Positions 36,008 to 44,363 of a DNA stretch of 64,000 bases are shown piece after piece (within the stretch, counting starts at the first letter, position 1; the number at the start of each line of letters is the position of its first letter). The position numbers were made by a program, and so were the translations under genes. The notes beneath the pieces are model-generated. The model was not told the origin of the DNA. It ran no database searches and was given only the letters and a program-made list of their open reading frames with translations. This DNA is from Syntrophobacter fumaroxidans MPOB (GTDB lineage Bacteria > Desulfobacterota > Syntrophobacteria > Syntrophobacterales > Syntrophobacteraceae), in the NCBI RefSeq assembly GCF_000014965.1, contig NC_008554.1, positions 3,894,001 through 3,958,000 on the forward strand. The letters are read 5' to 3'.

Positions 36008-36985
36008 TTATTCCTTGACGGGCGTGAGCATCTCGCGACATTCCCGGATGTCCCGGTTCAGAATCTCGCGAAACACCCGATAGATCGGCCCCGGCTTTCC
36101 TTCTCCCACCTGCCGTCCGTCGAAGTCGACGACGGACAATACGTCGAAGGTGGTGCCGAACATGATGATTTCCGCCGCCTCGTGGGCTTGTTCGACGGTG
36201 ATGTCGGCTTCCCTCACGTCGCTCAACTCGCCCGAGGCAACCATCGGCTGGGCCAGCTCCATCACGCGCGTGATGGTGGTGCCCCTGAGGACGCGGTGAA
36301 ACCGCGGCACCAGGAATTCCCGTTTCTTCGTGATGATTCCGATGTTCTCCGTCGGCCCTTCCCCCAGGAAACCGCGATCGTCGATGGAGACGGCAAAATC
36401 CGCGCCGGCGTCTTCGGATTCCTTTTTCATGAGAGCGTTGGGCAAGTAGTTGCAGCTCTTTATGTTTGCCAGGTACTCCTGCTTGATCGGGACATTGCTT
36501 GAGATGAGCTTTACCCCCTCAAGGTATTTTTCCTCGGGTGGAAGGTTGAGCCTGGAGACGATCACGTAGACCTGCCTGGCCGGACATTCGTAAGGATTGG
36601 CCGACAGACCGCCGGGACCTCTGGACACGAGCAGTTTGACCAGGCTATCCGGTTCACTGGCCGCAGCAATCGTACACAGCACGATCTCCTCCAGTTGAAT
36701 CCTGCTCATCGGCAGGTCCAGCATCGATGCCTTGGCGGACCGCTCCAGCCTTGCCAGGTGACGATGGAGACCGTACACTTTCCAGTTCACGCATTTGAAT
36801 GCCTCGAATATCCCGTCTCCCCTGTGTACCATGTGATCGTCCACGGGGACCATCATCAATGCCGGATCGGTGATGATCCCACCATACCAACTCGAATACA
36901 TCGCCAGATAGTCCTTGTGAAACGGCTCTTTGAGCAACAACAGACGATCGATCACCTCATCGAAACTCAGTCTTCGAATTGACAT
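36008..36985 (-). CDS. Class IV PLP aminotransferase, 325 aa
   Basis: The fold type IV group holds branched-chain aminotransferases, D-amino acid aminotransferases and aminodeoxychorismate lyase. Seen: HRGDGIFEAFKC near 50, the PLP lysine in NIKSCNYLPNAL near 180, GFLGEGPTENIGII near 211 and the FGTTFDV block near 285. The start at 36985 has GGAGCG just upstream. The substrate cannot be told from the motifs alone. It leads the operon with gmhA, four bases apart. Confidence 0.85.
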   Translation of the reverse strand: MSIRRLSFDEVIDRLLLLKEPFHKDYLAMYSSWYGGIITDPALMMVPVDDHMVHRGDGIFEAFKCVNWKVYGLHRHLARLERSAKASMLDLPMSRIQLEEIVLCTIAAASEPDSLVKLLVSRGPGGLSANPYECPARQVYVIVSRLNLPPEEKYLEGVKLISSNVPIKQEYLANIKSCNYLPNALMKKESEDAGADFAVSIDDRGFLGEGPTENIGIITKKREFLVPRFHRVLRGTTITRVMELAQPMVASGELSDVREADITVEQAHEAAEIIMFGTTFDVLSVVDFDGRQVGEGKPGPIYRVFREILNRDIRECREMLTPVKE

Positions 36986-37215
36986 GGTCGCTCCAAGATC
37001 GGTTCCTGCGGTGAACCTGGAAAAGGGTTGCAGCCTGCGCCACGGACGCACCTCGGAAAAGCCCCCTCCTGCCCGTCGCGGCATCCGCTGCCGGCCGTCT
37101 TTTCGAGTGTTTCGTGCAACTATGGCTTGTCCAATCTCGACCAAGGGTCTACACTCTTCAAGAACCCCGGAGGGCGGCGCTGTCAAACATAATAGAGAGG
37201 GTCCGCTTCTGCAAG

Positions 37216-37245
37216 GGAAAAGGATTCCAGGGAAAAGGATTCCAG
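37216..37245 (+). repeat. Tandem 15-bp duplication in the leader of the HAD gene
   Basis: GGAAAAGGATTCCAG occurs twice without gap (37216-37230, 37231-37245). Each unit carries a Shine-Dalgarno-like AAAAGGA ahead of the ATG at 37255. Confidence 0.9.
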
Positions 37246-37254
37246 AGGCGAATC

Positions 37255-37938
37255 ATGAACGACACCTTCCCCCCCAGAATCGAATCCATGGTGTTCGATT
37301 TTGACGGCACCCTCGCTGAGTTGCGGCTCAATTTCGGTGAAATGAAGAGCCGGATCGGTGAATTGGCACGGGAATACGTCCGGACGGCCCCGCCGGACAC
37401 TCGGATTCCCGTCCTCGAATGGATCGAAACGCTTGCCGAGGACCTCGCCTCGAGGGATCGCGACTCGGCGGACGTGCTCAGGCGGAGGTGCCTCGCACTC
37501 ATCGAGGAGATGGAGCTCGAGGCTGCCCGCGGAGGATGCCTATTCGATTTCACGCGCGGGGTTCTCGGTACCCTGCGGATGAAGCGCATCCGCGTGGCCG
37601 TGATCACGAGAAACTGCGAAAAAGCGGTGCGCATGGTGTTTCCCGACCTCGAGGAGCACTGCTCGGCTCTTCTGGCCCGCGAACACGTTCCGCGGGTGAA
37701 GCCCGATCCCGACCATCTGCTGCGTGCCCTCCGCAGAATCGGTGGAGCCGCCGGGACCGCGCTCATGATCGGTGACCATCCTCTGGATATCCAGACCGGC
37801 CACAGAGCCGGGGTCCTTACGGCGGGCGTGTCCAGCGGCCACACCACACGGGAGGAGTTGATGCGCAGCGGCGCCCGCTGGACGGCTCCGGACTGCCGGG
37901 AGCTCATGGCGGTCCTCGAAGGGCAGGGACTGATCTGA
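37255..37938 (+). CDS. HAD-family phosphatase, phosphoglycolate phosphatase-like, 227 aa
   Basis: HAD motif I FDFDGTLAE at 14-22, motif II in VAVITRN near 115, the Lys of motif III near KPDPDH 143 and motif IV GDHPLDIQTGHRAG near 172. The cap is helical and inserted after motif I, as in Gph-like enzymes. The start at 37255 is preceded by CAGAGG. The substrate is probably a small phosphate ester, not determined. It is transcribed away from the aminotransferase operon. Confidence 0.85.
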   Translation: MNDTFPPRIESMVFDFDGTLAELRLNFGEMKSRIGELAREYVRTAPPDTRIPVLEWIETLAEDLASRDRDSADVLRRRCLALIEEMELEAARGGCLFDFTRGVLGTLRMKRIRVAVITRNCEKAVRMVFPDLEEHCSALLAREHVPRVKPDPDHLLRALRRIGGAAGTALMIGDHPLDIQTGHRAGVLTAGVSSGHTTREELMRSGARWTAPDCRELMAVLEGQGLI

Positions 37939-38047
37939 GCGCGCATCGGGATGGATGGGGTCACCGCCGACGGCATCGTGTTCTCCGGCTCGGCATTCCC
38001 GTGTGCATGCGATCTTGGCGATTCCTGCGCCTGAAAGATGTCGGAAT

Positions 38048-38893
38048 ATGGAAATTCGAATTCTCCAAGAGGGGATCGTCGCTCCCAAAGCTCTTTTGAG
38101 TTTCTCGGGCTGGCCGGACGCGGGCAAAACGGTCGAGCTCGCCTTTGTCGAGCTCCGCCGGTCGCTCGCACACGAACCGGCCGCCGTCTGCGACATGGAC
38201 GGGTGCTGGTCCACCCAGACCATGCGGCCGCAGGTCAGCATTCGTCACGGTCAAATCAAACAGCTCGATTGGCCTTCCTACACCCTCTCCGTGTGCAGCG
38301 TGCCTTCCGCCCCCGCGTTGGTGCTGGGTTTCGGCCCCGAACCCTCCGGCAACTGGAGGACATTCAGCAGCGAGATTCTTCAGCTGCTCAAGAAGTGGGG
38401 GTGTGTCGAAGTCACCCTGCTCGGATGTGTCTACGACCATGTTTCCCACGAGGAAATCGTGATTTCGAGCGTGGTGCAGGATACCACCGCCTTCAACCGG
38501 CTGCGGGCGCTTGGCTGCAGGCGGATCGAGTACGACGGGCCGGCGGCGGTCCATTCCGCCTTCATGGAAACGGCAAGGACGCTCGACGTCTCATGCTCGT
38601 GCGTCTGGGCGCACTTCCCCTTTTATCTGCGAGGGCCTCATGAAATGATCGTCGCGAACCTGTTGTCGGTTCTCGGCGGCCTCATCGGGGTCGGGATCGA
38701 CACCTCCGCCCTGGCCGAAGGCTGGGCAAAGAGGGAGCAGGAAATCGAGGCGCTGATCACCGAGGACCAGGAGTTCAGGAAGCTCTTCGAAGCCGTGAAG
38801 CGGGAGCGGACCGATGAAGACCATCCCCGGTCGTCGAAAGTCGTGCGGTTGGCAGAGTTTTTGAGAAAGCGGGGCGATCATCCCGATGAGTGA
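38048..38893 (+). CDS. PAC2-family protein (DUF75), 281 aa
   Basis: Starts MEIRILQEG and has LLSFSGWPDAGKT near 18, WRTFSSEILQLLKKWG near 104 and GPHEMIVANLLSVLGGL near 197. The PAC2 family is related to proteasome assembly chaperones; bacterial members have no firm role. The C-terminal 60 residues are charged and probably helical. No ribosome binding site is obvious before the ATG at 38048. It lies 110 bases after the HAD gene and may be its downstream partner. Confidence 0.75.
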   Translation: MEIRILQEGIVAPKALLSFSGWPDAGKTVELAFVELRRSLAHEPAAVCDMDGCWSTQTMRPQVSIRHGQIKQLDWPSYTLSVCSVPSAPALVLGFGPEPSGNWRTFSSEILQLLKKWGCVEVTLLGCVYDHVSHEEIVISSVVQDTTAFNRLRALGCRRIEYDGPAAVHSAFMETARTLDVSCSCVWAHFPFYLRGPHEMIVANLLSVLGGLIGVGIDTSALAEGWAKREQEIEALITEDQEFRKLFEAVKRERTDEDHPRSSKVVRLAEFLRKRGDHPDE

Positions 38894-38950
38894 CGGGGTG
38901 TTCGCAATATCCGCAGGGATCCGGCAGAGCCGTTCTTAAGGGATTGCGAA

Positions 38951-39466
38951 ATGAAGGAGGCAATGAGTTCCGGGCAAAAGGCACTGTTCGATCAAACGAT
39001 TGAGCACTTCAAGGAAATTGCCCGACAGAATCGCTTCGCCGAAAACGCGGCCGTCGAGCATGACCGTGAGCGGTGCGCGGTCTGCCATCCCGGGCTTGTC
39101 ACGCTGGAGCCTTTTCTCCTCTACCTGGAAATCGTGACACAGGCCGTCAAGGAGCGCCGCCCCGAACTCGACCGGGAGCTCGTGGAGGAGATCAACCGGG
39201 ACCTGGACCTTCGCGGGTTGTCCTTCCGGGTGACCCTCGAAGAATTGATCGCCGGAGAGGAAGAGGCTCGTGCATGCTGGGCCGCGTGGGTCCGTGATGC
39301 GCTTGCCGCCGGGCTCGGCTTGCTCTCCGTGCACAGCCCCACGAGCCTCGATTTCGATCTGGACGGCGGTGAAGCCTCAGCCTGGGAGGAGGACATCGAT
39401 TCCCGCGTCCGGGAAATCATGGCCCATCAACTGCGTGGATGTCCATCCAGGAAACAGGAGAGGTGA
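38951..39466 (+). CDS. Hypothetical acidic protein, 171 aa
   Basis: Soluble, mainly helical and acidic. A CAVCHP motif near residue 42 is the only cysteine pair, plus single cysteines later. LLYLEIVTQAVKERRPELDRELVEEINRDL near 56 (in blocks) is a long helix. I recognise no family. It is 57 bases after the PAC2 gene in the same direction. The ATG at 38951 is followed by AAGGAGG and a second ATG at 38963, so the exact start is open. Confidence 0.6.
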   Translation: MKEAMSSGQKALFDQTIEHFKEIARQNRFAENAAVEHDRERCAVCHPGLVTLEPFLLYLEIVTQAVKERRPELDRELVEEINRDLDLRGLSFRVTLEELIAGEEEARACWAAWVRDALAAGLGLLSVHSPTSLDFDLDGGEASAWEEDIDSRVREIMAHQLRGCPSRKQER

Positions 39467-39506
39467 GGACGCCGATCGCAAACGGGTGGAAACGGACGGG
39501 TACGCC

Positions 39507-40691
39507 CTAAACTTTCGGCCAGAAAGCTTCGACCGTCGTGCCCCCGCCCGTTCGGGACTTGAGAGTGAAAGACCCGCCGGAGAGTTCCGTGCGCTCTTTC
39601 ATGCTGGTGAGCCCGAGCCTCCTTATTTGCCCTTCCTTGCGTCGCAAAGCCTTCACATTGAAACCGACCCCGTTGTCCTCGATGGTCAACCTCAGGGCAC
39701 CGCCTTTCACGGTCAAGGAAACCCTGACCAAATCGGCCCGGCTGTGCTTGGAAATGTTGTGAAAAGCCTCCTGCATGATCCTGAACACGACGATTTTCAA
39801 GGGCTCGGGTATTTCTTCCTCGTTGGCTTCAACCCTGCGTTCGATTCGAATCGCGGGATGGATGCTCTGGAACTGCCTGCAAAACCACCCGACCGTGGCG
39901 GAGATCCCTAAATCGTCGAGCACGGCGGGACGCAGGTCGTTCATGATCTTGCGGGATTCTTCGATGGCGATCTGAGTGAATGAAATGGGCGTTTTGAGCG
40001 CTTCACAAACGGCCGGAGCATCCTTGGCTTCGGACACGATGTGCTCAAGGGAAAACTTGATGGCCGTAAGCGTGGAACCGATGCTGTCGTGGACCTCGAG
40101 CGCGATTCTTTTCCGCTCCTCTTCCTGGGTCCGGATGAGCTGGGAAGACAGAAATCGAAGCTGACTTTCCGATCTTCGCAGCTTCTGCTCGGTCCGTTTA
40201 CGTTCTTCGATCTCCGACTGCAGCTGCTCGTTGGCTTCCGCCAATTCGGCGGTCCGCTCCTCAACCCGTTTCTCCAGCTGAGAATATGCGTTCTGGAGTG
40301 CGTCTTCCACTCGTTTGATGCGAACCAGCGACTGCACTCTTGCCAGCAGTTCCGCACTGGCCACCGGCCGCGCAATGTAACCGTCTCCACCCATGTCCAA
40401 GCCCAGGGCCTGCTGCGAGGGCGACACCAGGCTGCCGGACATGAGGACCACGAAGGTCCTCCCGAGGTCGGGGTCCCCCTTGATTCTTCGACAAACCTCA
40501 AGGCCGCTGAGGTCGGGAAGGACGACATCGAGGAGGACCAGGTCGGGACGATGCTCATGCACGGACTCGAGGCATTCCGCCGCGGTGGATGCCTCAAAAA
40601 CCTCGTAGCCGGCCGAATCGAGAATCCAACTGGTCAGGGACAACATCTCCGGTTCGTCGTCAACCACAAGGATTTTTGTTTTCCTGTTCAT
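39507..40691 (-). CDS. Receiver-histidine kinase (NarX-type HisKA_3), 394 aa
   Basis: The N-terminal receiver domain has DD at 11-12 and the phospho-acceptor D55 (LLDVVLPDLSG). The position of the usual switch Lys is R108 (YIARPV), which may alter switching. A coiled coil at about 125-175 links to the dimer/phosphorylation helix EVHDSIGSTL with H201, then the HATPase domain with DNGVGFN and GLTSMKER. No membrane span, so it is cytoplasmic. HisKA_3 kinases act on LuxR/NarL-type regulators, but none is adjacent. The likely partner is elsewhere. Confidence 0.85.
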   Translation of the reverse strand: MNRKTKILVVDDEPEMLSLTSWILDSAGYEVFEASTAAECLESVHEHRPDLVLLDVVLPDLSGLEVCRRIKGDPDLGRTFVVLMSGSLVSPSQQALGLDMGGDGYIARPVASAELLARVQSLVRIKRVEDALQNAYSQLEKRVEERTAELAEANEQLQSEIEERKRTEQKLRRSESQLRFLSSQLIRTQEEERKRIALEVHDSIGSTLTAIKFSLEHIVSEAKDAPAVCEALKTPISFTQIAIEESRKIMNDLRPAVLDDLGISATVGWFCRQFQSIHPAIRIERRVEANEEEIPEPLKIVVFRIMQEAFHNISKHSRADLVRVSLTVKGGALRLTIEDNGVGFNVKALRRKEGQIRRLGLTSMKERTELSGGSFTLKSRTGGGTTVEAFWPKV

Positions 40692-41203
40692 CTCATGCCA
40701 TCCCGAAAGTCGTGTCAACACACGTTTGAATCACATCGCAGACTGCCTGACGCGGACGCTCGGGAGTTACAGGCAAGCTCTTCCCCCCGCCTTCCCCTGC
40801 GCGAGGACGGCATCGGCCCCGGGCGACGCCGCGAAGGTTATGCCGAGGTTGCGGGGAATCGGCGTCCTTGAATCGCAAACCAGTATTGGAAAAGAGCCGA
40901 TATCCGATCTTTCAACGCCAAGCAAGACAAAACATAATACCGTCAATCCTCAAGCGCACATCGCCGCACAAGCCTGCGTCGGGCCAGGCCGGGGGCAGGG
41001 GAGGTCGAGGGACATGTCAGGAGGAATTGGAATGCGGCAGTACGATTCACATAACCGAACTTGCGTCTCATCCGTCACTCCGGAAGGAGAAGCGCAATCA
41101 ATACATAATGCCTCTCCCTTCTGCGATGGGCAAGAGCAATCTGGGGGGGACATCGCCAATTTCGATGATGCCGGTGGTGGAAAATCCGTTGCTCCGGGCA
41201 GGT
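40692..41203. other. Gene-free stretch
   Basis: 512 bases between the kinase start and the stop of the DUF4387 gene. Frames here lack ribosome binding sites. I see no repeat, terminator or strong promoter in it. Confidence 0.5.
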
Positions 41204-41539
41204 TCAGGACCCGCTACCGGGCGAAGGCACTTGAAGGGCCAGAAGGGGGGCATGCTGTTGAGCACCGTAGATGTCGGTGTCTCCGAGCGCTCCCGACACG
41301 AGAGGCCTCACCAGAGTCGCTTTGACCGCGGCAGCGGGGTCGAAATAGACCACGTTGAGGACCTGGTCCGGCGCGATTCCATAGAGCCGGGCGAACAATT
41401 CCCTGGTGAAGAATCCAGCTTCTTTGAGGAACAGGTAATCCGCTTCTCTCTTGAATATGATGTCCAGGGTCAGCTCGTAAGGGCCGGCATTCTTGCTCCG
41501 AATGACCGCCGCTAGCTCCGTGAGGGGAACGGTTCTCAT
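41204..41539 (-). CDS. DUF4387 protein, AtuA partner, 111 aa
   Basis: KNAGPYELTLDIIF near 16 and the end block SGALGDTDIYGAQQHAPLL near 82 are the DUF4387 hallmarks. Members are encoded directly after AtuA/DUF1446 proteins or fused to them. The start overlaps the AtuA-like stop by four bases (ATGA). Function unknown; probably a subunit of the same enzyme. Confidence 0.85.
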   Translation of the reverse strand: MRTVPLTELAAVIRSKNAGPYELTLDIIFKREADYLFLKEAGFFTRELFARLYGIAPDQVLNVVYFDPAAAVKATLVRPLVSGALGDTDIYGAQQHAPLLALQVPSPGSGS

Positions 41540-42894
41540 CGACCCACCTCGCGCACCTCGATGGGAAATGGAGCCGAGGGGTCATCGGTTTCCATGAGGT
41601 GATAGATGTTGAATTCGAAGACCTCGCCGCACGAGATGTCGGAAGGGCTATAGAGAAGGGCGAGGTTCCCGGCGGTGGATATGCGGTCGGGATACCCGTA
41701 GTGGAGCAGCGTGCTGCGGGCGTAGGCACAGAGGGCGTTGGCCTGTTCCTGGTCGGGAGCGACGGCCTCGATCACCAAACCCACTTCATGGGGCTTAACG
41801 TTCTTTTCGGGCTCCAGCGCCCCCATCACGGCGTTTTGGCCGTACCGGTGGAACAGAAGTCTGCCTGCCCCTCCGAACCCCTGCTCGACCTCGGTGCAAA
41901 TCGAATCCAGGACCGGCTCGATCTGGCCGATGAGGACGGGGTCCCTGATTCCGGCTATGGAAATGGTTCGAAATCCCACCGGTTTCACGCCTTCGAGCTT
42001 GACGGAGTAAGTGGGCGCGGGGATGAAACGGCTGCCGGAAACGCGCACCCTGCCGTTTTCCAGAGCGACGAAACGGGTGTTCCTCAAATCAAGCATCCCG
42101 CCCGGGCCGGGAAGCGAGTAGGGATCGGATTTTTCGTAGAGCGTGTGGGCGGCCGTGGAAATGCGGGTGAAGCGTCTTTGCGCGTTGAGCGATTCGAGCT
42201 CGAAGCAATCCTCGTAGAGAAGCCCCATGACGCAATCGCGGCCGCTGCCGGGGGTAGCCGCAATCGCCGCGCATTCCAGGATCTTGCCCATGTGATAAGC
42301 CGGCCCGGGATCGAAGCCTTCGAGGAGCGGCGGCGCCGCGAACGGCACCGGATCGTAGCAGCGTCCGCAGACGATGATCCTGCAACCCAGGGAGAGCGCC
42401 CTGATGACCGGTTCCGCGCCCATCTGCGCGACAATTCGGGTGCTGGAGCGGATTTCCCCGGGCGTGATTTGAGGCGCGGGAGGCAAGGGCCGCAGCCGCC
42501 CCCGCGCCAGCGCGTCCAGGACGTCCGCCTGGGGAATGTCGGCATGGATGACCGCCATGCGGAAGGAAATGCCGTTTTCCCTGGCCAGCTCCTCGATGAT
42601 TTCCAGGGTCCATTCCACATGTGGACGCGCCCCGCTGCCTCCCGCCGTGCCGATGATCAGCGGGATCGAAGCCTCGACCGCGGCACGCAGCATAAAGGAA
42701 AGGTCGCGCTTCACCGCCAACCGGTTCGTGAAAGACTTGCCCGATCCAAGGTAATAAGGGCCGGGATCGGTGCTGCCGGCGTCGACGGCGATCAGGTCGG
42801 GTTTCTTGTCCATGCCGTTGCGGAAAGAGTCTTCGGGGAAACCGTAACCGAGGATGGCGGTGGGGGACAAAACCTGGTAGGGATGGCGAGCCAT
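41536..42894 (-). CDS. AtuA-family protein (DUF1446), 452 aa
   Basis: Named after a gene for acyclic terpene use in Pseudomonas, but most members have other unknown roles. Seen: DLIAVDAGSTDPGPYYLG near 33, GTAGGSGARPHVEW near 82, CGRCYDPVPFAAPPL near 178 and YGQNAVMGALEP near 350. The Gly/Asp-rich blocks suggest binding of a phosphate or carboxylate substrate. It forms a two-gene unit with DUF4387. No transporter or catabolic gene is nearby to suggest the substrate. Confidence 0.85.
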   Translation of the reverse strand: MARHPYQVLSPTAILGYGFPEDSFRNGMDKKPDLIAVDAGSTDPGPYYLGSGKSFTNRLAVKRDLSFMLRAAVEASIPLIIGTAGGSGARPHVEWTLEIIEELARENGISFRMAVIHADIPQADVLDALARGRLRPLPPAPQITPGEIRSSTRIVAQMGAEPVIRALSLGCRIIVCGRCYDPVPFAAPPLLEGFDPGPAYHMGKILECAAIAATPGSGRDCVMGLLYEDCFELESLNAQRRFTRISTAAHTLYEKSDPYSLPGPGGMLDLRNTRFVALENGRVRVSGSRFIPAPTYSVKLEGVKPVGFRTISIAGIRDPVLIGQIEPVLDSICTEVEQGFGGAGRLLFHRYGQNAVMGALEPEKNVKPHEVGLVIEAVAPDQEQANALCAYARSTLLHYGYPDRISTAGNLALLYSPSDISCGEVFEFNIYHLMETDDPSAPFPIEVREVGR

Positions 42895-42935
42895 GAGCGA
42901 CTCCGTTGCCAGGGCGAAACTCGACCCTCACGGAT

Positions 42936-42962
42936 AAAAAAAGCCAGGGGGAATTCCCTGGC
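42936..42962 (-). terminator. Intrinsic terminator of the cold-shock gene
   Basis: On the minus strand GCCAGGG pairs with CCCTGGC around a short loop, followed by TTTTTTT. It lies 33 bases after the cold-shock stop codon. Confidence 0.85.
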
Positions 42963-42994
42963 GGAAAAATGCATCTCAGCGATAGACGCCTTAC

Positions 42995-43198
42995 CTACTC
43001 GACTTTCTTCACATTCACAGCCTGGGGTCCCTTCGGCCCGCGTTCCACATCGAATGTCACCCGTTCGCCCTCACTGAGGCTGCGGAAGCCTTCCGCAGCA
43101 ATGGCGCTGTAGTGTACGAATACGTCACCCTGATCCGTGGTTTCGATGAAACCGTAGCCCTTTTTGTCGTTGAACCACTTTACCCGGCCTTCCGACAT
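42995..43198 (-). CDS. cspA-like: Cold-shock domain protein, 67 aa
   Basis: Single OB-fold protein with RNP1 KGYGFI at 13-18 and RNP2 DVFVHYSAI at 25-33, and the usual start [11 protein letters not shown]. Binds single-stranded RNA and DNA and melts RNA structure. AAAGGA lies upstream of the ATG. Its own promoter and terminator make it a single-gene unit. The predicted leader is about 135 bases, as in cold-regulated csp mRNAs. Confidence 0.95.
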   Translation of the reverse strand: MSEGRVKWFNDKKGYGFIETTDQGDVFVHYSAIAAEGFRSLSEGERVTFDVERGPKGPQAVNVKKVE

Positions 43199-43338
43199 CT
43201 TGACAAATCCTTTCTGTCTTGCTGTTATAATGCTTGCGGCTCGTCACTGAGTGCACTCTCTAAATCGCCCGACGAAAAGATGACCGATTTTTCAGAGAAA
43301 CCCCACTGTATCGAACCTCACCATATAAATTAAAAATG

Positions 43339-43367
43339 ACGTTAGCGCATTCGAGATGGGCTGTCAA
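43339..43367 (-). promoter_or_regulatory. Promoter of the cold-shock gene with long leader
   Basis: Minus strand TTGACA (43362-43367), 17-base spacer, TAACGT (43339-43344). Transcription would start near 43332, leaving a leader of about 135 bases before the ATG at 43198. Confidence 0.55.
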
Positions 43368-43405
43368 GCAATTGAATATTATTGGTGTGCCTTAAGAGTC
43401 GGGAA

Positions 43406-44320
43406 TCACCGGGAATCCCGGAGCAGGTCCGCCAACGCCCCGTGCAGCTCCGGAAAACGAAACCGGTAGCCCTCGTCCAACAGGCGCCGGGGGATGGCCC
43501 GCTGCCCCTTGAGGAGCACGTCGCCGAATTCCCCGAGTATGATCCTCAAGGCAAATGCCGGGACGGCAGGCATGAAAAGCGGCTTGCCGAAAGTCCGGGC
43601 CAGCTCGCGGCTCAATTCCTCATTGGTGACCGGATTGGGGGCGGTGAAGTTGACGGGGCCGGAGATGTGCCGGCGCTCCATCAGGAAAAGCACGATCTGG
43701 AAGACATCTTCCAGGTGGATCCACGGGAACCACTGTCTCCCGCTTCCAAGAACGCTGCCGACCATATATTTGAATGCCGGAGCCATTTTGGCAAGCGCCC
43801 CGCCGCCTCTGCCGAGGATGATCCCGAACCGGCACAGCGCCACACGACTGCCGAAGGCTTCGGCGCGTCGTGCTTCCGCTTCCCATTCGACACTCACGCG
43901 GGTCAGGAATTCGTCCCCCGGGGGACTGGTTTCGTCAATGATCGCATCGTCTTCACGGCTTCCGTAGTATCCGACCGCGGAAGTGCTGAGCAGAAGAGGC
44001 TTTGGATCGCACGCGGCCATGGCGTCGACCAGGTTGCGGGTGGTGAGCACCCGGCTCTCGATGATCGACCGACGGGCGTCCTTCGTCCACCTGGTGAATA
44101 TGGAGGCTCCAGCCAGGTTGATGACCGTGTCGTGGCCGGCGACGCCCTGCTGCCAGGCTCCGGGAGCCGTCGTGGACCCCTGGATGAAGGAAACGCCGCT
44201 GCGCGGGGTTCGCCCCGCCGCCCCACGAGTAACCGTGGTGACTTCGTGTCCCAGGTCGGCAAGCCTCGAAATCAAATAGCTCCCGACGAATCCGGTGCCT
44301 CCGGTTATGAAGACTTTCAT
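43406..44320 (-). CDS. TIGR01777-type sugar-epimerase-like SDR protein, 304 aa
   Basis: Extended SDR fold with MKVFITGGTGFVGSYL (NAD(P) motif at 7-13), INLAGASIF near 68, STSAVGYYG near 112 and a C-terminal DUF1731 domain (LRIILGEFGDVLLKGQ near 262). This YfcH/SulA-like group has no proven substrate. GGGGAGAAG precedes the ATG at 44320, so I reject the longer frame to 44581. It lies 43 bases after the HEAT-repeat gene. Confidence 0.85.
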   Translation of the reverse strand: MKVFITGGTGFVGSYLISRLADLGHEVTTVTRGAAGRTPRSGVSFIQGSTTAPGAWQQGVAGHDTVINLAGASIFTRWTKDARRSIIESRVLTTRNLVDAMAACDPKPLLLSTSAVGYYGSREDDAIIDETSPPGDEFLTRVSVEWEAEARRAEAFGSRVALCRFGIILGRGGGALAKMAPAFKYMVGSVLGSGRQWFPWIHLEDVFQIVLFLMERRHISGPVNFTAPNPVTNEELSRELARTFGKPLFMPAVPAFALRIILGEFGDVLLKGQRAIPRRLLDEGYRFRFPELHGALADLLRDSR

Positions 44321-44363
44321 GACTTCTCCCCTTTGCCGTTCCCGCAGGCCGGCGCAACGCGGC

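Noticed and set aside
41599-43077. A 492-codon plus-strand frame opposite the AtuA-like and cold-shock genes
   Set aside because: Covers two genes and their terminator in antisense; no signals of its own.
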